Shown in pieces: positions 1 to 5,034 of a DNA stretch of 5,034 bases; positions within the stretch are counted from its first letter, which is position 1, and the number at the start of each line of letters is the position of its first letter. This DNA is from Chloroflexota bacterium (GTDB taxonomy: Bacteria; Chloroflexota; Limnocylindria; Limnocylindrales; CSP1-4): contig PMJT01000228.1 of assembly GCA_003158495.1 (NCBI GenBank), positions 1-5,034 on the forward strand. The letters are read 5' to 3'. A program made the position numbers and the translations under genes. The notes under the pieces were generated by a model. It was not told the DNA's origin and ran no database searches. It was given only the letters and a program-made list of their open reading frames with translations.

Positions 1-953
1 GAGGTGTCGAGGCGGTCCCGTGTTCCTGCCACCATGTCCGGGCTGGCGATCATGGCGTCGCGAATTCGGCACAGGGCATCGGCGAGCCCGGATCGCGTGT
101 CCTCGGGCGGAATCGCGGCCGGGTCGGCGAGCATCGCGAAAGCCCGGGCAACCTCCTGGAGCGGGAACGCATAGGTCGGCACGCCGCAGGCGTCGGTGGA
201 GGTGATCAGCAATTCGACCACCGTCGAGAAGGCCCGGGCCACGGTAGTCGAATACAGTTTCTGGGCCGGATGGTCCGGCAGCCAGTACTCCTCGAACGGC
301 CACTCGTAGATGCGGCAGAGAAGGAGCATCGAAGCGTGCTGGCCCGAACACATGTGGCGCAGCGGTCCCGGCTTCTCGCCGTCGCGAGCCAGGCGAGCCG
401 AAGTCAGAACGTCGAGCGGCATCCCCTCGGACCCGCAGCCGAGAAACTGCTGGGAGACTCCGGCGCGGCGCAGGACGGCCTGGAGCGTCCTGACGTGGAG
501 GTCCTCGCCCGAGTGCGAGCCGGCCATGATCGCCAATTCGGCGTCCGAAAGCTCGAACGTCTCGACCCCTCCGGCTTCGACCAGTGCCGCCAGGCCGAAC
601 GGCTTCACGGCCGACCGAAGGTTGACGATCGTGTCGGGGTCACCGGCGACCCGCCGGACCGCGCCGTCGACGCCCACCTCGACGATCGAGCCGCGATGCC
701 GGGCTTCGACGACGTCGCCGCGAATCTGCCGAACCAGGATCGGCGGCGTCCGGGGCGGGTCCGGAACGTGGACTGGTTGCCTGGGAGCGCGGACGTTCTT
801 CACCGCGGCCGTGCGACCCGGAATCGCCGCGGGAATCGGCTGGGGGCCCGCGAGCGAATCTGTTGGCCGCATCTTCGAGAGGGCGGGCTTGGCGTCCGGC
901 TCATCCGGTCCGGTTCCGTCGGCCCTGCCAGGTCCGAATTGCGACGGCGACAT
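1..953 (-). CDS. L-asparaginase, class 3 / asparaginase II family (3' end cut by window edge)
   Basis: Predicted cytoplasmic amidohydrolase converting L-asparagine to aspartate and ammonia. My translation gives 317 residues before the left edge, without a stop. Family motifs seen in order: GDVVEARHRGSIVEV (79-93), RSAVKPFG with a Ser-x-x-Lys pair S114/K117, AGSHSGE with S146, MCSGQH with C202, and DACGVPTYAFPL with C256. Relative spacing matches the Rhizobium etli enzyme as I recall it (S48/K51, S80, C135, C189), so catalytic Ser-Lys and Cys metal-site positions are kept. The second catalytic lysine should lie beyond the edge. Two oddities: the SGKH lysine is Gln205, and about 66 Pro/Ala/Arg-rich residues precede the usual family start. 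ATG at 953 is chosen for its upstream GGAGGG; ATG at 872 or GTG at 803 are alternatives. It lies 125 bases downstream of the Lgt-like gene and could be co-transcribed. Family assignment is confident; substrate is inferred. Confidence 0.88.
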   Translation of the reverse strand, partial: MSPSQFGPGRADGTGPDEPDAKPALSKMRPTDSLAGPQPIPAAIPGRTAAVKNVRAPRQPVHVPDPPRTPPILVRQIRGDVVEARHRGSIVEVGVDGAVRRVAGDPDTIVNLRSAVKPFGLAALVEAGGVETFELSDAELAIMAGSHSGEDLHVRTLQAVLRRAGVSQQFLGCGSEGMPLDVLTSARLARDGEKPGPLRHMCSGQHASMLLLCRIYEWPFEEYWLPDHPAQKLYSTTVARAFSTVVELLITSTDACGVPTYAFPLQEVARAFAMLADPAAIPPEDTRSGLADALCRIRDAMIASPDMVAGTRDRLDT

Positions 954-956
954 GGT

Positions 957-962
957 CCCTCC
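957..962 (-). promoter_or_regulatory. Ribosome binding site of the asparaginase gene
   Basis: Minus-strand GGAGGG ends 3 bases before the ATG at 953 (4 if the core is GGAGG). The spacing is slightly short, but this is the only good Shine-Dalgarno match near any of the candidate starts, so it supports the long N-terminal form. Confidence 0.45.
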
Positions 963-1010
963 GCTACGACCGAAAGCCGGGAGCCGGCGGCCTGGGGGCC
1001 GGCCGGTTCG

Positions 1011-1016
1011 AGCATA
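1011..1016 (-). promoter_or_regulatory. Possible -10 element before the asparaginase gene
   Basis: Minus-strand TATGCT fits TANNNT and would give a leader of roughly 50 bases. No recognisable -35 lies 16-19 bases upstream, and the gene may instead be read through from the Lgt-like gene, since no convincing terminator is seen in 954-1078. Confidence 0.2.
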
Positions 1017-1078
1017 CTCCGGCGACGCTTTCCGGGGCGAAAGACGACCATCTGTCAGGCAGCAGAACCTTGCTCGAG

Positions 1079-2368
1079 CTAGGTCTTCGCCTCGGCTTCG
1101 GTGACGGCGGCCGCTTCGGCCGTGACTCGGGCTGCTTCTGCTTCGGCGGCGACTCGCGCGGCTTCCTCTTGCTGAGCCTGTCGGGCGGCGGCTTTCCGGG
1201 CGGCTCCCCGGGCGGCTTCCCGGGCGGCTTCCCGGGCGGCTTCCCAATCGGCGGCCTGTCGAGCGGCTTCTTCTTCCTCCGCCTTGCGCGCTGCGCCCGC
1301 GTCGACCTCGGCGGCGACTCTGACGGCTTCGGCTTCTTCGGCCTTCCGGGCGACCTCCGCCTCGGCCGCGACCCGGGCGGTTTCGGCGGCCTCCGCCGCG
1401 GCGGCAGCCCCGGCGGACCGCGTGACACGGGCGGCGGCAATGCGCCGGGCGATCGCCACCAAACCCCGGTGGATCCCCCTGAATACGATCGGAATGGCCA
1501 GGACAACCAAGGTGGCGACGACTACAGCCAGGACGATGATCTGTTCGACGTTGAGCGTCTGCCAGACTTTCGCATCGCGCCAGGTGGACGCAACGGCGAA
1601 GTGGGCGATCGCCCACAGCCCAAGCGCGACAAGGTAGCGGCGCCAGCCGGTCATGTAGTGCCAGTCGTGCCTGCTCGCGAAGCCGGGTCGGATGATCGCC
1701 TTCCAGCGGCGGACCCGAAACCTGAGGAGGAACAGCGGCGCGACCATCAGGACGACAGCGCCAAGCAGCAGGCCGCCCTCGAGCAGCTGCGACGGTGTTG
1801 CCGGGAACGTCGGGTTGATGCTGCCCCAATCGCCCGCGTGGACGTAGCTCGTGGACCAGGAGGCGGTCGAGTAGTAGCCCTGACCTTCGCCACCGAGCGC
1901 CATGGCAAGCTTGCCGAGTCCGAGGCCCAGGAGCACCGGAACCGCGGCCACGCCCAGCCACCTGCCTACCGGCGCGGCAAGCAGACGGGCGACTGCGGCG
2001 GCAGTAATGGTGCCAAGGACCACGGCCAGTGTCAGGCCGAAGCCCCCCTGCGATGGGTCGGTGATCGCGCTCTGGTTCGCCTGGTAGTAGTCGAGATGAG
2101 TGAGGACGTAGTCCAGGCGGCCGCCGACGACCGCACCCGGCACGGCCCCGAATGCAACGAGGATCAGGTCGTCGCGCCGGAGTCGGGGCAGGAGCCCCCG
2201 GGCGTCGTCATCCGCAGCGGCCGCGCCTGCTCCGGACCGGCCGGCACCGATCGCGGCCAGGAGGAGTACCAGAAATGCCACCCCTGCCAGGGCCAGGGTC
2301 TCCCAGCGCATGGACAGGCCGAAGATGGACGTGGAGGGATCGAAGTCAAGCTTGACGGTCGCTAGCAC
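1079..2368 (-). CDS. Lgt-superfamily membrane protein, divergent, with Ala/Glu/Arg-rich C-terminal tail
   Basis: A 429-residue protein if started at GTG 2368. The start is chosen because VKLDFDPSTSIFGLSMRW (5-22) resembles the usual Lgt N-terminus; the frame stays open to an ATG at 2647, but those 93 codons look non-coding. About seven hydrophobic segments lie near 25-43, 68-82, 110-131, 140-158, 195-216, 245-261 and 274-296. Lgt-like features are GGRLDYVL (82-89), DYY (93-95), GKLAMALGGEGQG (152-164), PSQLLEG (192-198) and NVEQ (273-276). Lgt normally transfers diacylglyceryl from phosphatidylglycerol to the lipobox cysteine of prolipoproteins. Here the signature GRxxNFxNxExxG keeps only Gly, Glu and Gly: Arg is Lys153, the first Asn is Met156 and the second is Gly159. 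The expected HGG and C-terminal arginine motifs are also missing. Residues 306-429 are a low-complexity, probably helical, cytoplasmic tail. Superfamily membership is likely; lipoprotein-modifying activity is doubtful. Confidence 0.75.
   Translation of the reverse strand: MLATVKLDFDPSTSIFGLSMRWETLALAGVAFLVLLLAAIGAGRSGAGAAAADDDARGLLPRLRRDDLILVAFGAVPGAVVGGRLDYVLTHLDYYQANQSAITDPSQGGFGLTLAVVLGTITAAAVARLLAAPVGRWLGVAAVPVLLGLGLGKLAMALGGEGQGYYSTASWSTSYVHAGDWGSINPTFPATPSQLLEGGLLLGAVVLMVAPLFLLRFRVRRWKAIIRPGFASRHDWHYMTGWRRYLVALGLWAIAHFAVASTWRDAKVWQTLNVEQIIVLAVVVATLVVLAIPIVFRGIHRGLVAIARRIAAARVTRSAGAAAAAEAAETARVAAEAEVARKAEEAEAVRVAAEVDAGAARKAEEEEAARQAADWEAAREAAREAARGAARKAAARQAQQEEAARVAAEAEAARVTAEAAAVTEAEAKT
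1196..1243 (-). repeat. Four tandem 12-bp repeats coding for EAAR-type units
   Basis: On the plus strand the unit CCGGGCGGCTTC occurs at 1196, 1208, 1220 and 1232; the first copy differs by one base (CTCC for CTTC). On the minus strand the units read Glu-Ala-Ala-Arg three times and then Gly-Ala-Ala-Arg, inside the tail of the Lgt-like protein. The 12-base period equals four codons, so copy-number change would keep the frame. Confidence 0.9.
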
Positions 2369-2374
2369 TCGGCG

Positions 2375-2380
2375 AGTGTA
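2375..2380 (-). promoter_or_regulatory. Candidate -10 element giving a leaderless mRNA for the Lgt-like gene
   Basis: Minus-strand TACACT (fits TANNNT) ends 6 bases before the GTG at 2368, so transcription would begin at or next to the start codon. No Shine-Dalgarno sequence precedes the GTG, which agrees with leaderless initiation. No good -35 is visible. Confidence 0.35.
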
Positions 2381-2429
2381 CCGGCAGAGACGCTTCCCGG
2401 TGGGGTTGCCGGGGCCGACGCCGGCCGGA

Positions 2430-2457
2430 GTGTCGGCTGGCCGACACGGGACATGTC
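2430..2457. promoter_or_regulatory. Two adjacent palindromes, possible operator
   Basis: GTGTCGGC-TG-GCCGACAC at 2430-2447 is an inverted repeat with perfect 8-base arms, followed two bases later by the perfect palindrome GACATGTC at 2450-2457. They lie 62-89 bases upstream of the GTG of the Lgt-like gene, where a transcription factor site would be plausible. No known regulator family is recognised from the sequence. Confidence 0.35.
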
Positions 2458-2555
2458 GCCCAGGCGCTCTTCCCGAGGGCCGAGGCGTGGCTTCATACGC
2501 ATATCGGCTGAGTACCCGGGACAGACCCAGGCACACGCCGTGTTCTACGGGGGAA

Positions 2556-2707
2556 TCGCCCGATGTGCGGTGAGAACCGCCACCGAGGGGGATCGGACGG
2601 GCGAAAGGCGCTGGTCCCGGAATCCCGGGGGGCCGGGACCGGCGCACCTAAACTCGATTGGGCCAGGGAAGCCCCGGCAGGACGGGACCGCCGGGGCTTT
2701 CCTATTT
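2556..2707 (+). ncRNA. Putative structured small RNA, unknown family
   Basis: Three successive foldable elements occur on the plus strand. First, TCGCCC (2556-2561) pairs with GGGCGA (2599-2604) and GAT (2562-2564) with ATC (2592-2594), enclosing a hairpin with 5-bp arms GCGGT/ACCGC and a GNRA-type GAGA loop (2567-2580). Second, a 13-bp stem with one G-U pair (2608-2620 with 2633-2645). Third, a terminator-like stem (2669-2699) followed by TTTCCTATTT. No gene lies downstream on this strand, so a riboswitch is unlikely and a free-standing RNA convergent with mdh fits better. The 5' end and promoter are not defined; the AT-richer patch at 2491-2510 is a candidate region. It matches no RNA family I can name. 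Structure could also arise by chance at this GC content. Confidence 0.35.
2669..2707 (+). terminator. Intrinsic-terminator-like hairpin, plus strand
   Basis: AAGCCCCGGC (2669-2678) and GCCGGGGCTT (2690-2699) form a perfect 10-bp stem around an 11-base loop, then the plus strand reads TTTCCTATTT. Read on the minus strand the stem is followed by CCCTGGCC with no T-run, so polarity favours termination of plus-strand transcription. A bidirectional role shared with mdh cannot be excluded. Confidence 0.5.
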
Positions 2708-2741
2708 CGCCATTCGCCGCGTGGTCCGCGGGCCGTCGCCC

Positions 2742-2759
2742 AAATAGGCCCGACGGGCC
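2742..2759 (-). terminator. Probable mdh terminator
   Basis: On the minus strand, GGCCC-GTC-GGGCC (2759-2747) forms a short all-GC stem followed at once by TATTT. It begins 16 bases after the mdh stop codon. The stem is only 5 bp and the T-run is weak, so efficiency is uncertain. Confidence 0.4.
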
Positions 2760-2775
2760 AGGGCGCCCGGACTGA

Positions 2776-3720
2776 TCAGCTCTTCGCAGCCTGCATCGTC
2801 TCGATGAGGCCTCGGACGGAACCGGCCGATGCCTGGAGAGCGGCCTGCTCCTCTTCGGTCAGGGCCACCTCGATGATCCTTTCGACGCCCGATGCACCGA
2901 GGACGATCGGCACGCCCACCACGAGGCCGTCGATCTTGTACTCGCCGCGCAGCAGGACCGCGCACGGCAGGACCCGCTTCCGGTCGTTGAGGATCGAGTC
3001 GACCATATGCAGGACTGACGACGCCGGCGCGTAAAACGCGCTGCCGGACTTGAGCAGGGCCACGACTTCGGCGCCGCCGTTGCGCGTGCGCTGGACCAGG
3101 GCCTCGATCCGCTCCGGCTTCATCAACTCGGTCAGCGGGATACCGGCCACGGTCGAGAGACGCGGCAGCGGAACCATGGTGTCACCGTGGCCGCCCAGCA
3201 CGAAAGCCGAGACATCAGACGACGAGACGCCCAGGTCCTGGGCGATGAAGGTCCGGAACCGCCCGCTGTCCAGTACGCCGGCCATGCCGATGACCCGCTC
3301 TCGCGGGAAGCCGCTCGTCTCGAGGGCGACGTGAACCATGGCATCGAGCGGGTTCGTGACCATGACGATGATCGCGTCCGGTGAGTAGTGGACGGCCTGG
3401 CTGACCACGCTCCGGACGATGCCCGCGTTCTTGATCAGCAGATCGTCCCGGGACATCCCCGGCTGGCGGGCCAATCCCGCGGTCACCACGATCACGTCCG
3501 ACTCCGTCGTGTCGGCGTAGTCGTTGGTGCCGTAGATCATCTGGTCGTGGTGCTGGAGGGGCGCCGACTCCGCGAGGTCGAGGGCCTTGCCCTGCGGGAG
3601 CCCTTCGACGACGTCGATCAGGTAGACGTCGGCGACGCCCGCCTCGGCGATCCGCTGGGCCGCCGTTGCGCCCACATTGCCGGCCCCGATGACGGTTACC
3701 TTGCGACGACAGACTGGCAT
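2776..3720 (-). CDS. mdh: Malate dehydrogenase, LDH-like type (NAD-dependent)
   Basis: A complete 314-residue protein with the usual length of the LDH-like malate dehydrogenases. It oxidises L-malate to oxaloacetate with NAD+ in the cytoplasm, a TCA-cycle step. Visible features: Rossmann dinucleotide motif GAGNVG (12-17); Asp36 at the end of beta-2, which selects NAD over NADP; the active-site loop GLARQPGMSR (82-91), where Arg85 and Arg91 bind the substrate and Arg85 marks malate rather than lactate specificity; VTNPLD (121-126); DSGR (151-154), giving the Asp of the proton relay and a third substrate arginine; and GGHGDT (176-181) with catalytic His178. ATG at 3720 is preceded by AGGGAG with good spacing. 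It lies 201 bases downstream of pckG, whose product uses oxaloacetate, so the pair connects the TCA cycle with gluconeogenesis. No lesion is seen. Confidence 0.97.
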   Translation of the reverse strand: MPVCRRKVTVIGAGNVGATAAQRIAEAGVADVYLIDVVEGLPQGKALDLAESAPLQHHDQMIYGTNDYADTTESDVIVVTAGLARQPGMSRDDLLIKNAGIVRSVVSQAVHYSPDAIIVMVTNPLDAMVHVALETSGFPRERVIGMAGVLDSGRFRTFIAQDLGVSSSDVSAFVLGGHGDTMVPLPRLSTVAGIPLTELMKPERIEALVQRTRNGGAEVVALLKSGSAFYAPASSVLHMVDSILNDRKRVLPCAVLLRGEYKIDGLVVGVPIVLGASGVERIIEVALTEEEQAALQASAGSVRGLIETMQAAKS

Positions 3721-3726
3721 CTGGAT

Positions 3727-3732
3727 CTCCCT
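3727..3732 (-). promoter_or_regulatory. Ribosome binding site of mdh
   Basis: Minus-strand AGGGAG ends 6 bases before the ATG at 3720, a near-ideal spacing that fixes the mdh start. Confidence 0.75.
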
Positions 3733-3741
3733 CTTGCGGGA

Positions 3742-3762
3742 CGCCGGCGGAGGGAGCCGGCG
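3742..3762 (-). other. Hairpin in the mdh leader, just upstream of the ribosome binding site
   Basis: CGCCGGC (3742-3748) and GCCGGCG (3756-3762) form a perfect 7-bp GC-only stem with a 7-base loop, ending 10 bases before the Shine-Dalgarno sequence. On the minus strand the loop reads TCCCTCC, which is C/T-rich and complementary to the nearby AGGGAG, so it could pair with the ribosome binding site. A regulatory role is inference only. Confidence 0.3.
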
Positions 3763-3817
3763 CGATTCCGATCGCTGGCCAATGCCGGCGAGAAGACTGG
3801 CCGGCCGAACAGGGCGG

Positions 3818-3823
3818 ATGTTA
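3818..3823 (-). promoter_or_regulatory. Possible -10 element for mdh
   Basis: Minus-strand TAACAT fits TANNNT and would give a leader of about 90 bases containing the hairpin at 3742-3762. No clear -35 is present 17 bases upstream, so this is weak. Confidence 0.25.
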
Positions 3824-3879
3824 GTCCGAGCGGCCTCGCGACGGAGCCGAAGGCCTACCCAAACCGCTAGGTGCTACAC

Positions 3880-3910
3880 CAGGCGAGACAAGGCAGCCGA
3901 GCCTCGCCTG
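3880..3910 (-). terminator. Inverted repeat behind pckG, possible weak terminator
   Basis: CAGGCGAG (3880-3887) and CTCGCCTG (3903-3910) are perfect 8-bp arms around a 15-base loop, starting 11 bases after the pckG stop. No T-run follows on the minus strand, so it may slow polymerase or stabilise the 3' end rather than terminate intrinsically. Confidence 0.3.
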
Positions 3911-3921
3911 TTGACCGCCGC

Positions 3922-5034
3922 TCAGGCCGCGGTGATGGCCGCCTTCATCTGCTCCAGCCGGGCGGCCAGCGCCGCCGGAAGCTTCGAACCGAACCTGGCG
4001 TAGTGCTCGGCGATGGCATCCGCTTCTGCGGTCCACGCGGCCGGATCGACCGCGAAGAGCTTTGCCAGGTCCGAGGCGTTGAGGTCCAGGCCGGTCGTGT
4101 CGATGGCGCCGGGCGCGGGCAGGAACCCGATCGGCGTGGATACGGCGTCGTCTTCGCCCGAGCAGCGGCCGAAGATCCATTCGATGACCCGGCTGTTCTC
4201 ACCGAAGCCGGGCCACATGAACTTCCCGTTCTCGTCCTTGCGGAACCAGTTGACCAGGTAGATTCGCGGCAGCTGGGCGCCTTCCTTGCGCCCGACCTCG
4301 AGCCAGTGGCCCCAGTAGTCCGCCATGTTGTAGCCGCAAAAGGGCAACATGGCGAACGGGTCGAAGCGCAGCTTGCCGATGGTGCCGAACGCGGCGGCGG
4401 TCATCTCAGAACTCATGATCGAGCCGAGGAAGACGCCGTGCTCCCAGTCGAAGCCCTCGCGAACGAGCGGGACGTTGGTGGCGCGGCGGCCGCCGAACAT
4501 GATCGCGTCGATCGGGACGCCGGCCGGGTCTTCCCACTTTGGGTCGATGGCTGGATCCTGGCCAGCGGGGGCCGTGAAGCGGGCATTGGCATGCGCCGCG
4601 ACGCGCCCGCAGTCCGGCGTCCAGTCCTGGCCCGTCCAGTCCACGAGGTGCGCCGGGGCTTCCTTCGTGAGCCCTTCCCACCAGACGTCGCCGCCGTCGG
4701 TCAGGGCGCAGTTGGTGTAAATGCAGTTGGCGTACAGCGTCCGGATCGCGTTGGCGTTGGTGAACTTGCTCGTGCCGGGCGCGACGCCGAAGAAGCCGGC
4801 TTCCGGGTTGATGGCGTAGAGCTTGCCGTCCGTCCCGAACTTCATCCAGCAGATGTCGTCGCCGATCGTCTCGACCTTCCAGCCGGGGATCGTCGGTTCG
4901 AGCATGGCCAGGTTCGTCTTGCCGCAGGCCGACGGGAAGGCGCCGGTGAGGTGCTTGACGCGGCCGTCCGGGGACGTGACTTTGATGATCAGCATGTGCT
5001 CGGCCAGCCAGCCTTCGTCACGGGCGATGACCGA
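3922..5034 (-). CDS. pckG: Phosphoenolpyruvate carboxykinase (GTP), C-terminal part (5' end beyond window)
   Basis: The frame is open to the right edge and encodes 370 residues, starting SVIARDEGWLAEHMLI; the internal ATG at 4995 lies within the conserved EGWLAEHM motif and is not the start. Full-length relatives are about 600 residues, so roughly 40% is missing. The enzyme converts oxaloacetate and GTP to PEP, GDP and CO2 in the cytoplasm, the entry step to gluconeogenesis. Counting from that methionine, it shows the P-loop FPSACGKTN (20-28) with its active-site cysteine, GDDICWM (45-51) with metal-binding aspartates, INPEAGFFGVAPGT (62-75), FGGRR (167-171), NWFRKD (249-254) and WPGFGENSRV (261-270), the last two contributing to nucleotide binding in GTP-type enzymes. 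These motifs separate it from the ATP-dependent pckA family. All key residues in view are present. mdh follows on the same strand. Confidence 0.97.
   Translation of the reverse strand, partial: SVIARDEGWLAEHMLIIKVTSPDGRVKHLTGAFPSACGKTNLAMLEPTIPGWKVETIGDDICWMKFGTDGKLYAINPEAGFFGVAPGTSKFTNANAIRTLYANCIYTNCALTDGGDVWWEGLTKEAPAHLVDWTGQDWTPDCGRVAAHANARFTAPAGQDPAIDPKWEDPAGVPIDAIMFGGRRATNVPLVREGFDWEHGVFLGSIMSSEMTAAAFGTIGKLRFDPFAMLPFCGYNMADYWGHWLEVGRKEGAQLPRIYLVNWFRKDENGKFMWPGFGENSRVIEWIFGRCSGEDDAVSTPIGFLPAPGAIDTTGLDLNASDLAKLFAVDPAAWTAEADAIAEHYARFGSKLPAALAARLEQMKAAITAA

Larger units (their letters stand above)
2369..2775. other. 407-base intergenic region between mdh and the Lgt-like gene
   Basis: No convincing protein gene is seen on either strand; the open frames crossing it have no family resemblance. 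It holds, from left to right, the candidate leaderless promoter, two adjacent palindromes (2430-2457), an AT-richer patch at 2491-2510 in otherwise GC-rich DNA, a run of hairpins on the plus strand (2556-2699), and a hairpin directly behind mdh (2747-2759). Confidence 0.7.

Noticed and set aside
270..1104. Two overlapping plus-strand open frames of 264 and 270 codons
   Set aside because: They lie antisense to the asparaginase, which has unmistakable family motifs; their products are Arg/Pro-rich and low in hydrophobic residues, typical of GC-driven shadow frames.
863..2365. 500-codon open frame on the plus strand, Gly-rich at its start
   Set aside because: It is antisense to the Lgt-like gene. 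Its Gly/Phe-rich stretch is the reverse of the EAAR repeats, and the rest shows no domain or periodicity, while the minus frame has clear membrane segments and family motifs.
2541..2604. Resemblance to c-di-AMP (ydaO) or cobalamin riboswitches in the CGGGGGAAT...GGTGAGAA stretch
   Set aside because: Only short fragments agree. The conserved 3' segments of both families are absent and no gene lies downstream on that strand.
2369..2647. In-frame extension of the Lgt-like protein to the ATG at 2647
   Set aside because: The 93 extra residues are Pro/Arg/Gly-rich without family similarity, precede the usual Lgt N-terminus, and overlap the palindromes and hairpins of the intergenic region.
4406..4995. 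Treating the ATG at 4995 as the start of pckG
   Set aside because: The conserved sequence continues upstream to the window edge (ARDEGWLAEHM), so the methionine is internal.
1..5034. tRNA, rRNA, CRISPR array, insertion sequence or phage features
   Set aside because: No cloverleaf T-loop, spaced direct repeats, transposase motifs or terminal inverted repeats were found; the window is ordinary chromosomal gene content.

Overview
The window is very GC-rich bacterial chromosomal DNA. It carries four genes, all on the minus strand. In transcription order from high to low coordinates they are: the C-terminal part of a GTP-dependent PEP carboxykinase (pckG, cut by the right edge), a complete malate dehydrogenase (mdh, LDH-like type), a polytopic membrane protein of the prolipoprotein diacylglyceryl transferase (Lgt) superfamily with a long Ala/Glu/Arg tail, and an L-asparaginase of the class-3 (asparaginase II, PF06089) family, cut by the left edge. 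The gene types, GC content and TANNNT-type -10 motifs with poor -35 boxes suggest a high-GC Gram-positive-like or Chloroflexota lineage. That placement is an inference; no rRNA or other firm taxonomic marker is present.

Layout: 1-953 asparaginase (partial); 954-1078 short gap with a ribosome binding site and a possible -10; 1079-2368 Lgt-like protein, probably read from a GTG that is nearly or fully leaderless; 2369-2775 a 407-base non-coding gap; 2776-3720 mdh; 3721-3921 leader and spacer with hairpins; 3922-5034 pckG. The long open frames on the plus strand, and the upstream extension of the Lgt-like frame, are GC-driven shadows.

Function: PEP carboxykinase and malate dehydrogenase share oxaloacetate and together link the TCA cycle to gluconeogenesis, so their adjacency makes metabolic sense. 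Asparaginase would supply aspartate, which can also feed oxaloacetate, but it is separated from the other two by the membrane protein and the link is only suggestive.

The parts most worth a second look are: (a) the Lgt-like protein, which keeps the fold-level motifs but appears to have lost the residues needed for lipoprotein modification and has gained a repetitive tail; (b) the 2369-2775 gap, which holds a set of nested hairpins on the plus strand ending in an intrinsic-terminator-like stem, facing a separate terminator-like hairpin behind mdh, as expected for an unannotated small RNA convergent with mdh; and (c) the asparaginase, in which a lysine implicated in metal binding in the Rhizobium etli enzyme is glutamine.
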